A stretch of 64,000 nt of DNA from Lunularia cruciata (lineage: Eukaryota; Streptophyta; Marchantiopsida; Lunulariales; Lunulariaceae). Location: assembly GCA_948567375.1 (NCBI GenBank), contig OX419760.1, positions 58,168,657 to 58,232,656 on the forward strand. Direction: 5' to 3'. The position numbers were made by a program, and so were the translations under genes. The notes under the pieces are model-generated. The model searched no databases. It was not told where the DNA came from and saw only the letters and a list, made by a program, of their open reading frames with translations. Below are positions 24,073 through 35,387 of this stretch, one piece after another. The first letter of the stretch is position 1. Every line of letters begins with the position of its first letter.

Positions 24073-27000
24073 ATATTTACTTGCTACCTTGACTTTCAAG
24101 ACCGTTACTCAGTGTAAGTATGAAGAAGAAATGAGGTAGTAATCAATAATAATAGGTTGGTGAATCAGATAGTACCTTACTTTCATATCTGAAAGTAGCC
24201 ACAAGATCTGATAATGCACCCTTGATGCAAGCTTACATCAAGTGAGGCGAAAAAATGTATGTGGACGATACTTGAATCATGTGATGCACAACTGACATAA
24301 GTATAGGGGCTAGATATATTGGCGATGTCTCTTCGTCTCTTTATGTTATAAATTCCGAACCTTCATGCATGTATACCTTCTAATTGATGGACAATATCCC
24401 AGTCTATGTCACGTTTTCTTGCTTCTCTGTGTTGAATTTGTTCGCCTTGATACTCAAACAATTAGACCTAGACAGTCCCACTTTCCAATGGACGTTCAGA
24501 AGCTTATTTTCACTGAAAGATGGTTAAGAAACAGGAAAACTACACCTATCCTCCTTACCTTTCCCTTTGGGGTCCCTTTGATGTTTTAATTAGAAGATTT
24601 CGGATGGTGAACTCCTCTCCAGTGTTATGGTATCAGTAACTTTAGTGCACTTTCGTCAACTAGAAGATTCAGACAAATTTTTCAGATTGTTCAGTCATCT
24701 TGACAATGTGTTAAACATTTATTCTAAAATCCATACTTCAATTACCAAAGACGTAGTATTCGCTGCTCTCCAGCAAATGCCACTATTCCTTAGTGGTCTA
24801 GACTTCCAGTTTGTCTTGACTTTAGGTTGATTCTCTCCTGTCCTGTTAAGCTTAGGCTTGGTGAAGGTCTAGTACAAACAACTGGCTTGCTGGTTAGTGA
24901 GCGCCACCATGCCCATGAAGAACCGACTTAAGAGTGTACTTTATTTACCGAATTGTCCTATAGCTACAATTAGCAGTTCGTTGAACCCTAACAACGAACT
25001 ACATTAGTAAGTTAAATACTCGTGACGATGTAAGTATAATATATTAATGTAGGCCATTGGTAAATTTGGATGAGATCTAATTAATCTAATTTGGTAGGAT
25101 GAAAAAAAGCACCACAATAACGCAAAGGGAAATAAAGTAATATATTTCTAAACATCACTAAAACTGCCCCTCTAAAAAGTGAGCTGAATCACTTTTCGGT
25201 CAATAGAAGTGTTGCTAATATGTTTAAAGGACAGTGTCACCTTTGCATGACACTCTGCACCACCGCCTATCGAGTTCGTGTAAGAGACCCCATCAGACAT
25301 AAATCTAAAAATTAAAGATTCGTAAAGGACAACAAACTTAAGGGATATCGTTAGTTTTATTTGGCTATTCTTACGGTATGTTGTACTCAATGTGAAGTTC
25401 TTTTGAATGCCAATTTAGAAAGTCAAGTTTACTAGAATGTTCTTTATTCCTTGAATATCAAATATTGGAACCTAGAAGGGTAAGGTTTGCATTACATGTG
25501 CTGTAAATCGACTTGTTTACCGGGCCAGTTGGATGTAACTTCCAGACCACGAGGTCAGAAAATTACAAACCATGACGAACAGAATGTATGACATTCTTAG
25601 TGACTTTCAACTTTGCAAGACACGATAAGAAGATGACTAATATAGATAGCACCTTCCCTTTAGAATAACTCTCCAGTATACGTGGAGCAACTCGTAGAAA
25701 AAATTCTGACAGAAGGGATCGACTGCTCGTCATTAGCACACTGCGGTTAAAATGAACACATAATCCTCCATATCTATGTGATCAACTTCCGGATGACTTT
25801 TTAACTCGACTGAAATTTCAGATGGAATTAGACTTCTACCTCTAAACATTCATTGACATGTATTTTGCATTTACCAAGCGGAACTCTGTAATACCTTTGA
25901 AATGGTTATGAGATGTATCTTTCGTAATCCTCCCGAAAGATGTTATACCAGAGTTTTCTATGAAGACAAAGTAATTTACTGGAGTGTTATGTAAATTTCA
26001 ATTTTATTGTGTCGAGTAATTTACTTTCTGAATTTATTTTCAAACAACATTCCGAAGTGAATGACTAGTAACAGTCGTTCAGGATTCAAGCAGAGCAATC
26101 AAATAAGACGGTATTGTCATGTATGTATTTATAACCAATGTTGACACAGCAGTGCAGCAAACATCTGCAGGTACGGAATTGGATCGAAATTTTACAAAGT
26201 ACGGTGCTGCCAGATCTGACGAACAGAGCGAAGGTGTAATATTTTGAACCAAGTTTCTCTATTTGATGTGTGTCCTCATTCAAATCCACGTGGGTGGATA
26301 TACGGAATTCGTTTCTTGTATTGAGAAGATCATTTGTTGAGGATTTGACAAAATATAATGCAAGACTATGCACATATACATAAAGTAACTAGAGAGGGTT
26401 TATGTTAAAACTTCTATAATAAAATGGCAGCTAACAACTCTACTAGAAGAATATATAATCTATATTAGTTGCGGCAGTATTATTAGGTAATAGTATATTC
26501 TTTCCTTCTCGTGGGGTAGTAGCGAGAGCTTTCAGTGTGTTCTTTCCTCCGGATAATAGCGAGAGTGTTGATTATGTTAGATATTGATGTAAAGAAATAA
26601 TTTATAATCAAAATCAAAATCAAATCAAAATCAAAATCAAAATCAAAAATTATTTGGAATAAATCAAAATCTATTAATTACTGACCAAGTCTAAATGAAT
26701 CAAATGTAATGAGATTTATTTATTTTTGCTAATATAAAGACAAGGTAAATATTAAATTTATGCTTTGCCTGCACAGTTGGGGGTTGAGATTTGCAGCAGA
26801 ACATAGCTTAAGGTTCCTATGTATATAAGTAAGAACTAGTGAAGCTATCATTGTCCTTGTATATAGACCATATACCAGCTCTTCTTGGATATAGGAAAGC
26901 GGAGGTAAAAAGTGAAGTATCAAGTAAGGGTGTAAGCTGAAATAGAAACATATCTGTCTTTCTAAAGCTGCCTATATGCGAATGGTTCTGCATTCAAACC

Positions 27001-27230
27001 GAGCGAGGGGACTATAGTCGGAACATGGCTTGAGGTCATGTGATTTATCTGTAAAGGAAGCTGTTATGACGAACTGATGAAAATCTAGCTCCTAAACCCT
27101 GGATGCAGATAGGCCATGGATTTCTGTATGTATAAATTGTTGTCCGTAGATGCAGGAGACTATCCACCGTCGTGAATTCGCCCAAGCATTTGATGCTGCA
27201 TTTCCTTAAAGATCCGAGTTTACGGTGAGT
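24073..27230. other. Intergenic, no gene recognised
   Basis: AT-rich DNA with short chance frames. A direct near-repeat containing TTCTTTCCT and TAGCGAGAG lies at about 26500-26575, followed by the simple repeat at 26606-26650. No RNA gene seen. Confidence 0.4.
26606..26650 (+). repeat. Simple repeat (AATCAA)n
   Basis: About seven imperfect copies of AATCAA. It may be the tail of an old element whose end is the near-repeat at 26500-26575. Confidence 0.7.
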
Positions 27231-29179
27231 TTAAACCGTGCCGTTTGGAGGGCTCTTCGATGGGGAATTACGACCCCTCTCGGACTTGGCATTTTCGGCA
27301 AATTTCATACTGGCCTCATGAAGACCATCTGCTTGCTCTTTCTCGTTCCATTCGCTTCGATAATAATCTTCCTCTGTAGACTTTGAGGGAGGGCAGAACA
27401 TACTGCCCCACTGTGGGAAGTGGACAAGCATAATCGGTAGAGTGACACAAATTATCATGATTCCCATGAGCTTTATACCGTCTTCTGTTGAGTACTTTGA
27501 GCTCATGAAGAAAATACCTTGAGTCACCACAGCTCCGACGTTACCTCCCGCTCCAGTGGCCCCTGAAATGATTCCCAACGACCTCCTTGAAATGAAGGGG
27601 ATGATACCAAAAGTGGCCCCGCATGCTGCTTGGACAAAGAAAGAAAATATCAACATCACTGCAATTGCAGGTCCAAGTTCACCAGTGATACCAAGAACGA
27701 CGCACAGAATACCACCAGCTGTTTGAATGATCCAAAGATTCCAGAGACGACCCCTCATTCCCCATCTGACAGCCACAACATCAGACATGATTCCTCCCAG
27801 AGGACGAGAGAAAATGTTCATGAGACCGAAGGTGGAAGCGATAATTCCAGCAGTTTGAAGTTTCAAGTCGAAGCGGTCATAGAAGTACTCTGCAATGATG
27901 TTGTCGACTGTGAGCTCGACGCCGAAGCAGTAGCCATACGTCAAAGCGAATATGTAGGTGCGATAGTTGGTGACAGCATATAGAAACACCTGCCAGAGGA
28001 TGAAATTAATAGGACTTTCAGTCAAACCTCAAAGACATGATATAGTTAGAAAAGGCGGGAAGCAATACTTGCTCGAATTCCATAGCTAAAAAATGCTTAA
28101 CCGTGGGAGCTATAAACGTATTTCAACGACCATGTGCATGCAAACCCAGATGGATTGATCGTTAGAACAGGAGAACGCCAGCCGCATGTGGTGCAAGGGT
28201 GCAATACAATGCGAAGAACAGACAATGCATCAGTCTTATGGAAGCTTAGCAATACCTTCTTAATATTCTTAGTGCAATGAGAAAAATAGACAGCACCAGT
28301 CTTAAGTAAACTAAGCATTACCTTCTGAAAGCTGTCATTGACTTTCTGTCCTTCTCGCTTCAGTTCAGAGTAATTTCCGTCAGGTAAATCTTGACCGATG
28401 ATCAAAACTAGGAGTCCCATGAAGACCTGAAGCACTCCGGGGACAAAAAAGGCTATTCTCCAGGCTGTGAACTTCTCCGATCCAATATCCCTGCGAATGA
28501 TATCGAAAACCAAAGGCATCACAAGTTGCACAATTCCTCCACCCATGTTTCCCCATCCCGCTGCTGTGCCATTGGCAAGTCCAACAATCTTGCTGTTGAA
28601 CATGGAGCTCATCCAGAACTGGCAAGAGACGAATGTTGCCAAGCAGAAACCAATGAAGAATCGCACCAGGATAAATCCTAGCGGTGTCGAAACGAGAGGC
28701 ATGCAGAAGATGGCCGGGGCTGTAACCATCATCAGTATTGCGCATCCATAGCGAGGACCCACGAGATCGCAAATCGTACCCATGAGCAGACGAGAGACGA
28801 CTGCACCAGCTACTGACGAGATACCAGCATTACCAATATCTCCTTTCTTTAAACTGAGATTATCACGAATGACAGGCATGAGCGGCGGCGCAGCAAATGT
28901 CGAGAAAAAGCAAATCATGAAAGAAACCCACGACAAATGAAATGTTCGCATGTGAGGAGCAGCCACAGAGTAGAGTCTGACAGTCTTTGCTTTGTGCTCC
29001 GAATCCACTGGAAGGGAAAATTTCCTCCCTTTCAGATCAGTTGCTTCAATCTCTCCCTTGTCCTCACCAAGGGTACCCATTGGCGGCAGAAAAGTGGGTT
29101 CGTGACCTGTTACTCCATGCAGGGATGACCCAGGCTCGCCCTTCCGGTTGCCATCTTGCCAATTGGTGTTCGTAGCCAT
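27231..29179 (-). CDS. NRT2: NRT2-type high-affinity nitrate transporter, copy B (intact, two exons)
   Basis: Exon 1 is 29179-28322 and exon 2 is 27989-27231 with the stop, in phase 0. The intron (28321-27990) is 332 bases, GT-AG. The product is 538 residues. The ATG at 29179 gives [11 protein letters not shown], matching the paralogues. Seen: the MFS loop motif [20 protein letters not shown] and [11 protein letters not shown] signatures, and arginines in VVSRLLMG and SRPLGG. The C-end differs: it stops after PPNGTV, while copies A and C end in LDSL or VDSL. Just inside the intron the donor region is duplicated 66 bases downstream (second GT at 28255), in the same frame. Role as for the family: proton-coupled nitrate import with NAR2. 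It is divergent to NRT2-C and shares an upstream block with NRT2-A. No lesion seen. Confidence 0.95.
28251..28330 (-). repeat. Duplicated splice donor region in NRT2-B
   Basis: On the minus strand, AGAAGGTAATGCTTAG at the exon 1 end (GT at 28321) is echoed by AGAAGGTATTGCTAAG 66 bases downstream (GT at 28255), and the following bases also match (CTTAAGACTGGTG against CATAAGACTGATG). Both donors are in the same frame and the 66 bases have no stop. Use of the second donor would add 22 residues to the central cytosolic loop after helix 6. Confidence 0.75.
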
Positions 29180-30525
29180 CGCTCAAAAATCTGCAATAGC
29201 TAGGAGTTCAAAGTCTCTCCTTCGGGGATAAGGTTGAATGACGCAAGTGCCTGGCAACTTCTCTCAGAATACTGAAAACTATGAATTATGAAGGTAAATT
29301 GCTTTACCTCGTATACATCCCTCGAAACAGCCAGTTACTCCTCTTAGCTCACATTCATTCAGGAAATGAACATCGAAGCTAGAAGAGTAACACTTGCTGA
29401 AGAGGACTGGAGGTAGTATCGAAGTATTGAATCGGAGTTCCATTTAAACTGACGAGGCCATCGTCAGTTGCGAGCTACTCCGTGAAGAAAGACTCTCATA
29501 AGAGCCGCCTCATCCGAGCTGCGGCGTCCTGGGTCCCCTCCTAAGACATCAGTTCGCTCTTACAGTTCATATGTAAGAATAGTACTCCGAGATTCGAGCC
29601 TCGCGCCTCGAGCACTCCCGTTCACCCGGGTTCGCCTTTAAAATACATCAATCTTCCCCCATCAATCGAAAATCAGTCTTGCAGCATAGAGATAATTGAA
29701 ACTTTCCCATCCCTGTCTTGCCCCGACTTGAGGCAAGTTGATCTTCTGTACAGGCACGTGGTTATAGCCCGTCAGTTTAGATTCTCCTCTTAGTAGCTCG
29801 ATCTCGAACAAGAATGAGTGCTGAAACCGACGATCGAAAACCTGAGCGAGCGACCATTACTGTACGGCAATGGGTTGACACAAGTTCACAACACTACTGA
29901 TTAGACACGTATGTATCGGATCTGACTCGAATAGCATAATTGCGTAGTTAAGGGATTGGATTGTTTTGGTCGCTGTGCGTTTTTCGTCAGTATCGTCAAG
30001 TAAGTTAGGGTAGCACCGCATTATCTGTTGCCGCATGTGCTAAGTTCCCATGGAGTTTGAGGCACAGATGGACTTAAGAGTGCCCCGACTTTCACATTCC
30101 GACTTAAAGTCATCCCAAGTTGGTAGAAAGACTTAATAGTAACCCAGACTTGATGCGGGCATAGTCTGCACTGGCACTGAAATTCACGGACCGTTCGAGT
30201 TTTGCTCTTGTAAATGTTCATCGAAACGTAGAGTTAACTCAATGTAGAACATCATAATTCTACTCCTCTATCTGTCTCCTTCTCCTATACGAGGAAATTC
30301 TCGCAAATCATTATTCATAGAATTGTCGTTCAAAAGCGGAGAATTCTAGATAGAGTTCATCTGGGAAGTTAACTATGAAGTAATAATGATTTTTTCTATT
30401 ATGTTTCTTCAATTATTATCGAAAAATAGAGAACTTTGAAGACTTCATCCCCGAACTTCCGGGGAGCTCATCTTGAAGCAGATGGCAGCCCCAAACACTC
30501 AACCCTCGTCTTTTATCACTGATTT
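29180..30525. promoter_or_regulatory. NRT2-B upstream region
   Basis: Holds the NRT2-B promoter on the minus strand. The stretch at about 29503-29570 (GAGCTGCGGCG and a downstream CTTACAGTTCAT) resembles 2372-2455 upstream of NRT2-A in the same orientation relative to the gene. A further dispersed repeat similar to 6118-6225 lies at about 30060-30200. No NAR2 sequence is seen here. Confidence 0.45.
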
Positions 30526-30617
30526 GATAGGGCGTAATTTACAGTTTATAATTTTTTAAGTTGTCCCAGTCGATAGAGCGTAATTTATAGTTTATAATTT
30601 TTTAAGTTGTCCCAGTC
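30526..30617 (+). repeat. Tandem duplication, two 46-base units
   Basis: Units at 30526-30571 and 30572-30617 differ at two positions (GATAGGGCGTAATTTACAG and GATAGAGCGTAATTTATAG start them). The high identity implies a recent duplication. It sits at the left edge of the AT-rich island. Confidence 0.9.
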
Positions 30618-30639
30618 TCAAAGGAAGTCAGTACATTAT

Positions 30640-31240
30640 ATTAACGATTCGAAATTGGATCATAATTTTTTAATTTTTTTAATATATTAAATAATAAATA
30701 TAATATTAATTAGTTCATCATTTAAAATCATTTTATTTTTGTTAATATTATTTAAATTTAATAATCTTAATATAATACAGTAATGAAAATAAATTATTTA
30801 ATTTAATATTTTCGTTATATTATAATAATCAATGTTTATTTTATGTATATTATAATAATAAAAAATATTTTTTATTATATAAACAATTATTTTTATTTTT
30901 ATCTGAACTCTATTTTCTATTATTTTTATTTTTATCAGAATTTTATTTTTTATTATTTCTATTTTTATCTGAACTATTTTTATATACAATTATTTTTATT
31001 TAATTTTTAAACAAATGTAATTATATATATATATTTTGTATTTAGAATATTCATATCATATATTTTTAATTATAAATTAAATATATTTTATTTGATGAAA
31101 TTTATAATCTATTATAATATTTATTATTTATTAAAAAATTATTTTTATATTATATATAATAAATTCAAATACAATTATATTATTAATTATATAATTTATA
31201 TTGATAATACAACTTTCAAGTTTATAAATCTATCTTAATC
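30640..31240. repeat. Extremely AT-rich island
   Basis: About 600 bases with very few G or C, mostly TTTTTA and ATAATA runs. It includes imperfect near-repeats of TTATTTTTATTTTTATC about 50 bases apart (30885-30990). Open frames here reflect composition only. It may be a matrix-attachment-like region or a decayed AT-rich insertion; an organellar origin is possible but no organellar gene is seen. Confidence 0.7.
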
Positions 31241-34200
31241 TCTTTTACTGAAAACATTCAAAACAATGTACCTGGATATTGTAATAATGTAACGTGGTAC
31301 AGTTATTTCCTTAAGTTAGTACGCATCTTCAACAGTGTAGTCAATGGATTCCATAGCACACCACGTCCAAATCTCTCCAAAGTGGTTGGGGGGCATCAAT
31401 GCTGCTCGGTGTCCGAATGCCGCATCTTGGACCATTGAAACTCCTACAAGCAACTTCTGGTTGAGAGGGTATGTTCAACTGTCTGACCGTGCTCTTTTTT
31501 TAGCGGCTGCAAAGACCAGATCCCAGACAGTTGTTTATCCCATAAGTAAAAGTTCGTTAGATCATGGAGAAAACCTTGACAACCCTAGTGAATTGTCGCG
31601 GGGCATGGCGGAAAAACAGGTAGATGAAATCTGTAGTGACGAGGCAGTGTGTGGCATGAATATATCATAGACATGCAAAGTCACTTTCCATCATATACTT
31701 CTATCGGGAATGACATTCCAGTGTGTAAGGTACTGTCTATGGACGGAGCTGACAAGTCCAAGTCAACTCCGATCAAGGTCCAATTGCAATGGCCAGAAGA
31801 TAGTAGCAAATTACCATCAGATGATAATTCTATTTAATATCCTATCGGGACAAGTTGTAGACAGAGCAAAGTAAACTTTAAGAGAAAATAATCAGAATCT
31901 CTGGTTTCTCCAAATTTGAGAAAAGTTAGCAAGCTCGATTCGGAGGCACTCCGGTGATCGAATTCACATGAAGGGAAAATTGAAGTCTATGCTAGCAAGT
32001 CTCAAAACATCTCATCTTCTGACAGATTGGATTCCGACAAGCACTAGTACTCGGTAGTTTTACATAAACTGAGTTTTGTTCATTTTATGTGAACTGAACA
32101 AAAGCTCGCACTGCAGCCTAGATCTGCGTGACCGACCAAACAAGTATGATGCCAGACTTGACTATACCTTCTCGAACAGATGTCACTCGTAATAAGTATC
32201 TAAATGGTCCAAGATGCGGCTTACTGGAACCATTTCACCTCAAGGTCCTTGGTGGGCACTTCGAGATGTTAGAAGATTACCGACCTGGCACGCTAAGTTG
32301 CCAGTTCGGCCCTTTTATCCACATCTATGCCTCTGGTGAAGGATGACCCTTGGAGCTTTCGTAAACAGCAAAGTTCAATTCGTGGTTCTTAAAATGGGTG
32401 GATTCTTTTTCTGAGAATAGGTGATTGCACTGGCACAACTCGAATTTGCTCTCCTTTCGAGTCTCCATTATCTCCAATGCTACATGACAGGGGCGCTATA
32501 TGGTCCACGCATCGTTTGAAGGAGGGGTTTCGAGGAATGCACAGTTCCAATTTGCAAGGTCAACTGCACATGGAGAAGTCTTCTGTTCAGTCCAAGAATA
32601 GCTGAATGAGGAATCGAGCAGCATTGGATATAGAACTGTACGACGTCAAGCGCATACTATCCTAGTTGAGGTACTAAGAGTGCCCGGAAGTAGATTTTCT
32701 TGTGCTCTGCATTCTGTCTTGTGCTCTTGCATTCTGTTTTCGCTGAATTTATTTAGGTATCAATTTTGATCTCTAAAGATGCTTCAGTGGGTGCTTGAAT
32801 GACTGAAAAACTGTGTCCCAGACTGCCAGAATGTGGCAACCATAGCTATGGTCAGATTGTCTGCATATACTTTTAAGCTAGTCAAATAACAGCGCGGGTA
32901 TGTTAAACTGCTATAGCTGATCTGTATGACCAAATTCAGACAATCTTCCGCCTGGCCTGAATGGTGTCAAAGTTGGCATAAGCAAAGTCATGATCAGGAT
33001 TATTTTGAGCCTGAGTCTTGGTTTCGAGATCACGTCAACTATGATCGATAGTTCTGGAGGTCAATCTCTTACAGGAACAAGCTCAAGTTAGCGTACAGGA
33101 ATGATCCTATAGATCGGTATATGTACCAAACTCGAGATTTCATGCAATGTGATCTATATATCGGCGTGTATGATAACACTCTCCGAAGAGTATAACTGTA
33201 TGTAGGAATGCACTCAATCACTCACCAGAACACGGAGTTTGGAGTCAATATTTGCGCAAGTATGAAATGTGTCAACATCGTCGGAAGTATTTCTGGAAAA
33301 CAATAACTTATCCCGTAACTCCACCTCCAACTGTATCGAGAAGATGTAGGAGTTTGATCATTTTTAAACGGGCTTGACCAAGGTCAGGACAGTAAGTTGA
33401 AGATTTTAAGGCAAAAGAATACTGCTTTGTGAGCAGTGTGTAATTTGTTCCTTTATGCGTATTGTCTTCCATCTTTCGAAGGACATGTATGTATCCAGGG
33501 ACATTCTCATAGCAGGTGTCGTGATCCGTCATGATAATCTACCTTGCATGGTATTACCATAGTTTGTGGATGCAAGTTACTTTAAGCTTTGAAGTATCTC
33601 CTGACCGTGAGAGGATCATGTCCTTTTCCCCACAAGACACGTATTTCGTCGAAATCACGGTGTAAGAACCAGACATGACCAACAAGCAGACTTTCAATGA
33701 CTCCCATATCAGATTTTAAAGAAACAGAACTCGAGGTTTGAGAGTGAAGGTACACTATGTTCTGAATTACAAAAAAATTCCTGGCATTGTACGTACACGT
33801 TGCATGGAATCTAAATGACACATGTAGGCAGATTACCAAAAATTCGATTCTGTATACTTCATTATTTCACTAAACCTCATTATTTCACTATTCATTTGCG
33901 AAGGAGAGGGACAACTGCATCACCGTGCAGCTGAGAGCAAACATGCTAACTATCTTTTTGTTTGCCTTTTGAGTCAAGAGAAACGCATCCACAGGTACGT
34001 AGACACGACTGTGCGTGTACAAGGCACATCACTTCTGGACCTATGATCTAAACATCTGCTAGTTTGTACCCTTACAATTCAAACATGTTGTCATTTATAA
34101 GGTTTTCTTGACTTGTATGTATCCAGAACGGATGACTCCGATTCTTTGCAGCTTTCTGGGTCAGTTAACATAATAGGTTGGATACGCCGGGTTCTGTATA

Positions 34201-35099
34201 TGATTAGTGTTTAGGGTTTAGAATTATGTCATGAGCTCGACAATTTTGTGAGGTTCTTTTTTGTAGATTCAATATTATCTAACCTTCTTATATTGCAAAT
34301 GGTTTATACGGTAATATGGTACTGACGATGATCAGAATCTCGACCTATTCTTAACCACAGATTCAACGCAACAAAAAGGTGGACTCCCTCTGTAGCCTCT
34401 AGTGCTGCATCAAGGTCTTCCGAAGGTTTTCTCAGAATTCTCGATGAGAGATCATACCTGAATCGGAAACTTTGCTCTCTAATTGAGAATTCTGAAAATA
34501 CTGTCGCGATGGAATCATTATCTCTCGAATCGGGAGCAGACGCCGTCAGCGCCACAGGGAAAAGCAGCTGCCCAGGCCATGATGGACTTTTGATGGGATG
34601 TCTTTCGAATTCGAGAAAGGCCGAATGAGAAATTTCAACAGGAGCGATTATATCTGCTTACTCTCTCTGCATCGGAAGCTTGCGGGAAAGCTTCGGATGC
34701 AAGATTTGAGTTGTCTGCAGAAAACGGCGCTGCTGCTTGAGTGTAGAAACAAAGCCCCAGTGGTTCTTATTCTTGCTGAACACTTTTATGGAACCCCACG
34801 GGTTCCATAAACAAGGCTGCAATAGTCTAACAAGGACGACAGTACGCAGTACGACTTCTGGAAACAGGACAATTGCAAATTTAGCTTTAGAGTTATGCGA
34901 GAAGTATGGTCCTTGTATAAGCGAGACCGCCAGAGGAGGAGTTTTTGAGGCACAGAATCAGACAAATTTAGCAGTTCCACAATAATAGCTTTTACGAGGT
35001 ACTGAGAGGGTTTTCGAGACGCCGCTGCTTGATCGCTTGATGCGGCATAATATGTATTGTCTTTGCTTGTCAATGTTGAGAGATACATCAACTACAACC
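31241..35099. other. Intergenic between NRT2-B and NRT2-C, no gene recognised
   Basis: No recognised protein or RNA. An 18-base perfect inverted repeat (GCCGCATCTTGGACCATT at 31419-31436 and its complement at 32203-32220) encloses about 770 bases. An open frame at 31344-31670 (108 codons) lies at one arm and shows no recognisable domain. No NAR2 remnant is seen upstream of NRT2-C. Confidence 0.4.
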
Positions 35100-35387
35100 A
35101 CGATGTTATAGTATATAAACCGTACAAGACCTATTTCATTTCCAAGCTGCTGTCTCGAGGAGTCGTCTCCTCTTCTAAATTCAAAGTTCGTCCTCTGAAC
35201 CTGAGTCCAGAAGAGCTGACTGGCTGCAGAGACAAACACATGGAATGAAGGATTCGTCTTCTCAGCCCTGAGAATTCAGCGTTTGCTACAGACAGGCAGA
35301 CACTTCTTCATTGTATGAGATTGGCTTGGACAAGTGAGCATTCACCTGGAAAGCTTCCAAACTCAATCGGAATCGACTTCTTGAGCT
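35100..35387 (+). promoter_or_regulatory. NRT2-C core promoter and leader
   Basis: TATATAAA at 35112-35119 is 276 bases before the ATG. A block at about 35176-35238 (GAGTCCAGAAGAGCTGACTG followed by GAGACAAACA) has counterparts at 41645-41711 and 21501-21535 upstream of two broken NRT2 copies. The block lies downstream of the TATA box, so it is probably in the transcribed leader. Confidence 0.6.

Noticed and set aside
28097-28321. Extension of NRT2-B exon 1 reading into the intron to 28097
   Set aside because: The conserved donor at 28321 matches the splice position of all paralogues and the open extension shows no family resemblance beyond the duplicated donor region.
30798-30989. Open frame of Lys, Ile and Asn in the AT-rich island
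   Set aside because: Composition artefact of AT-rich repeats.
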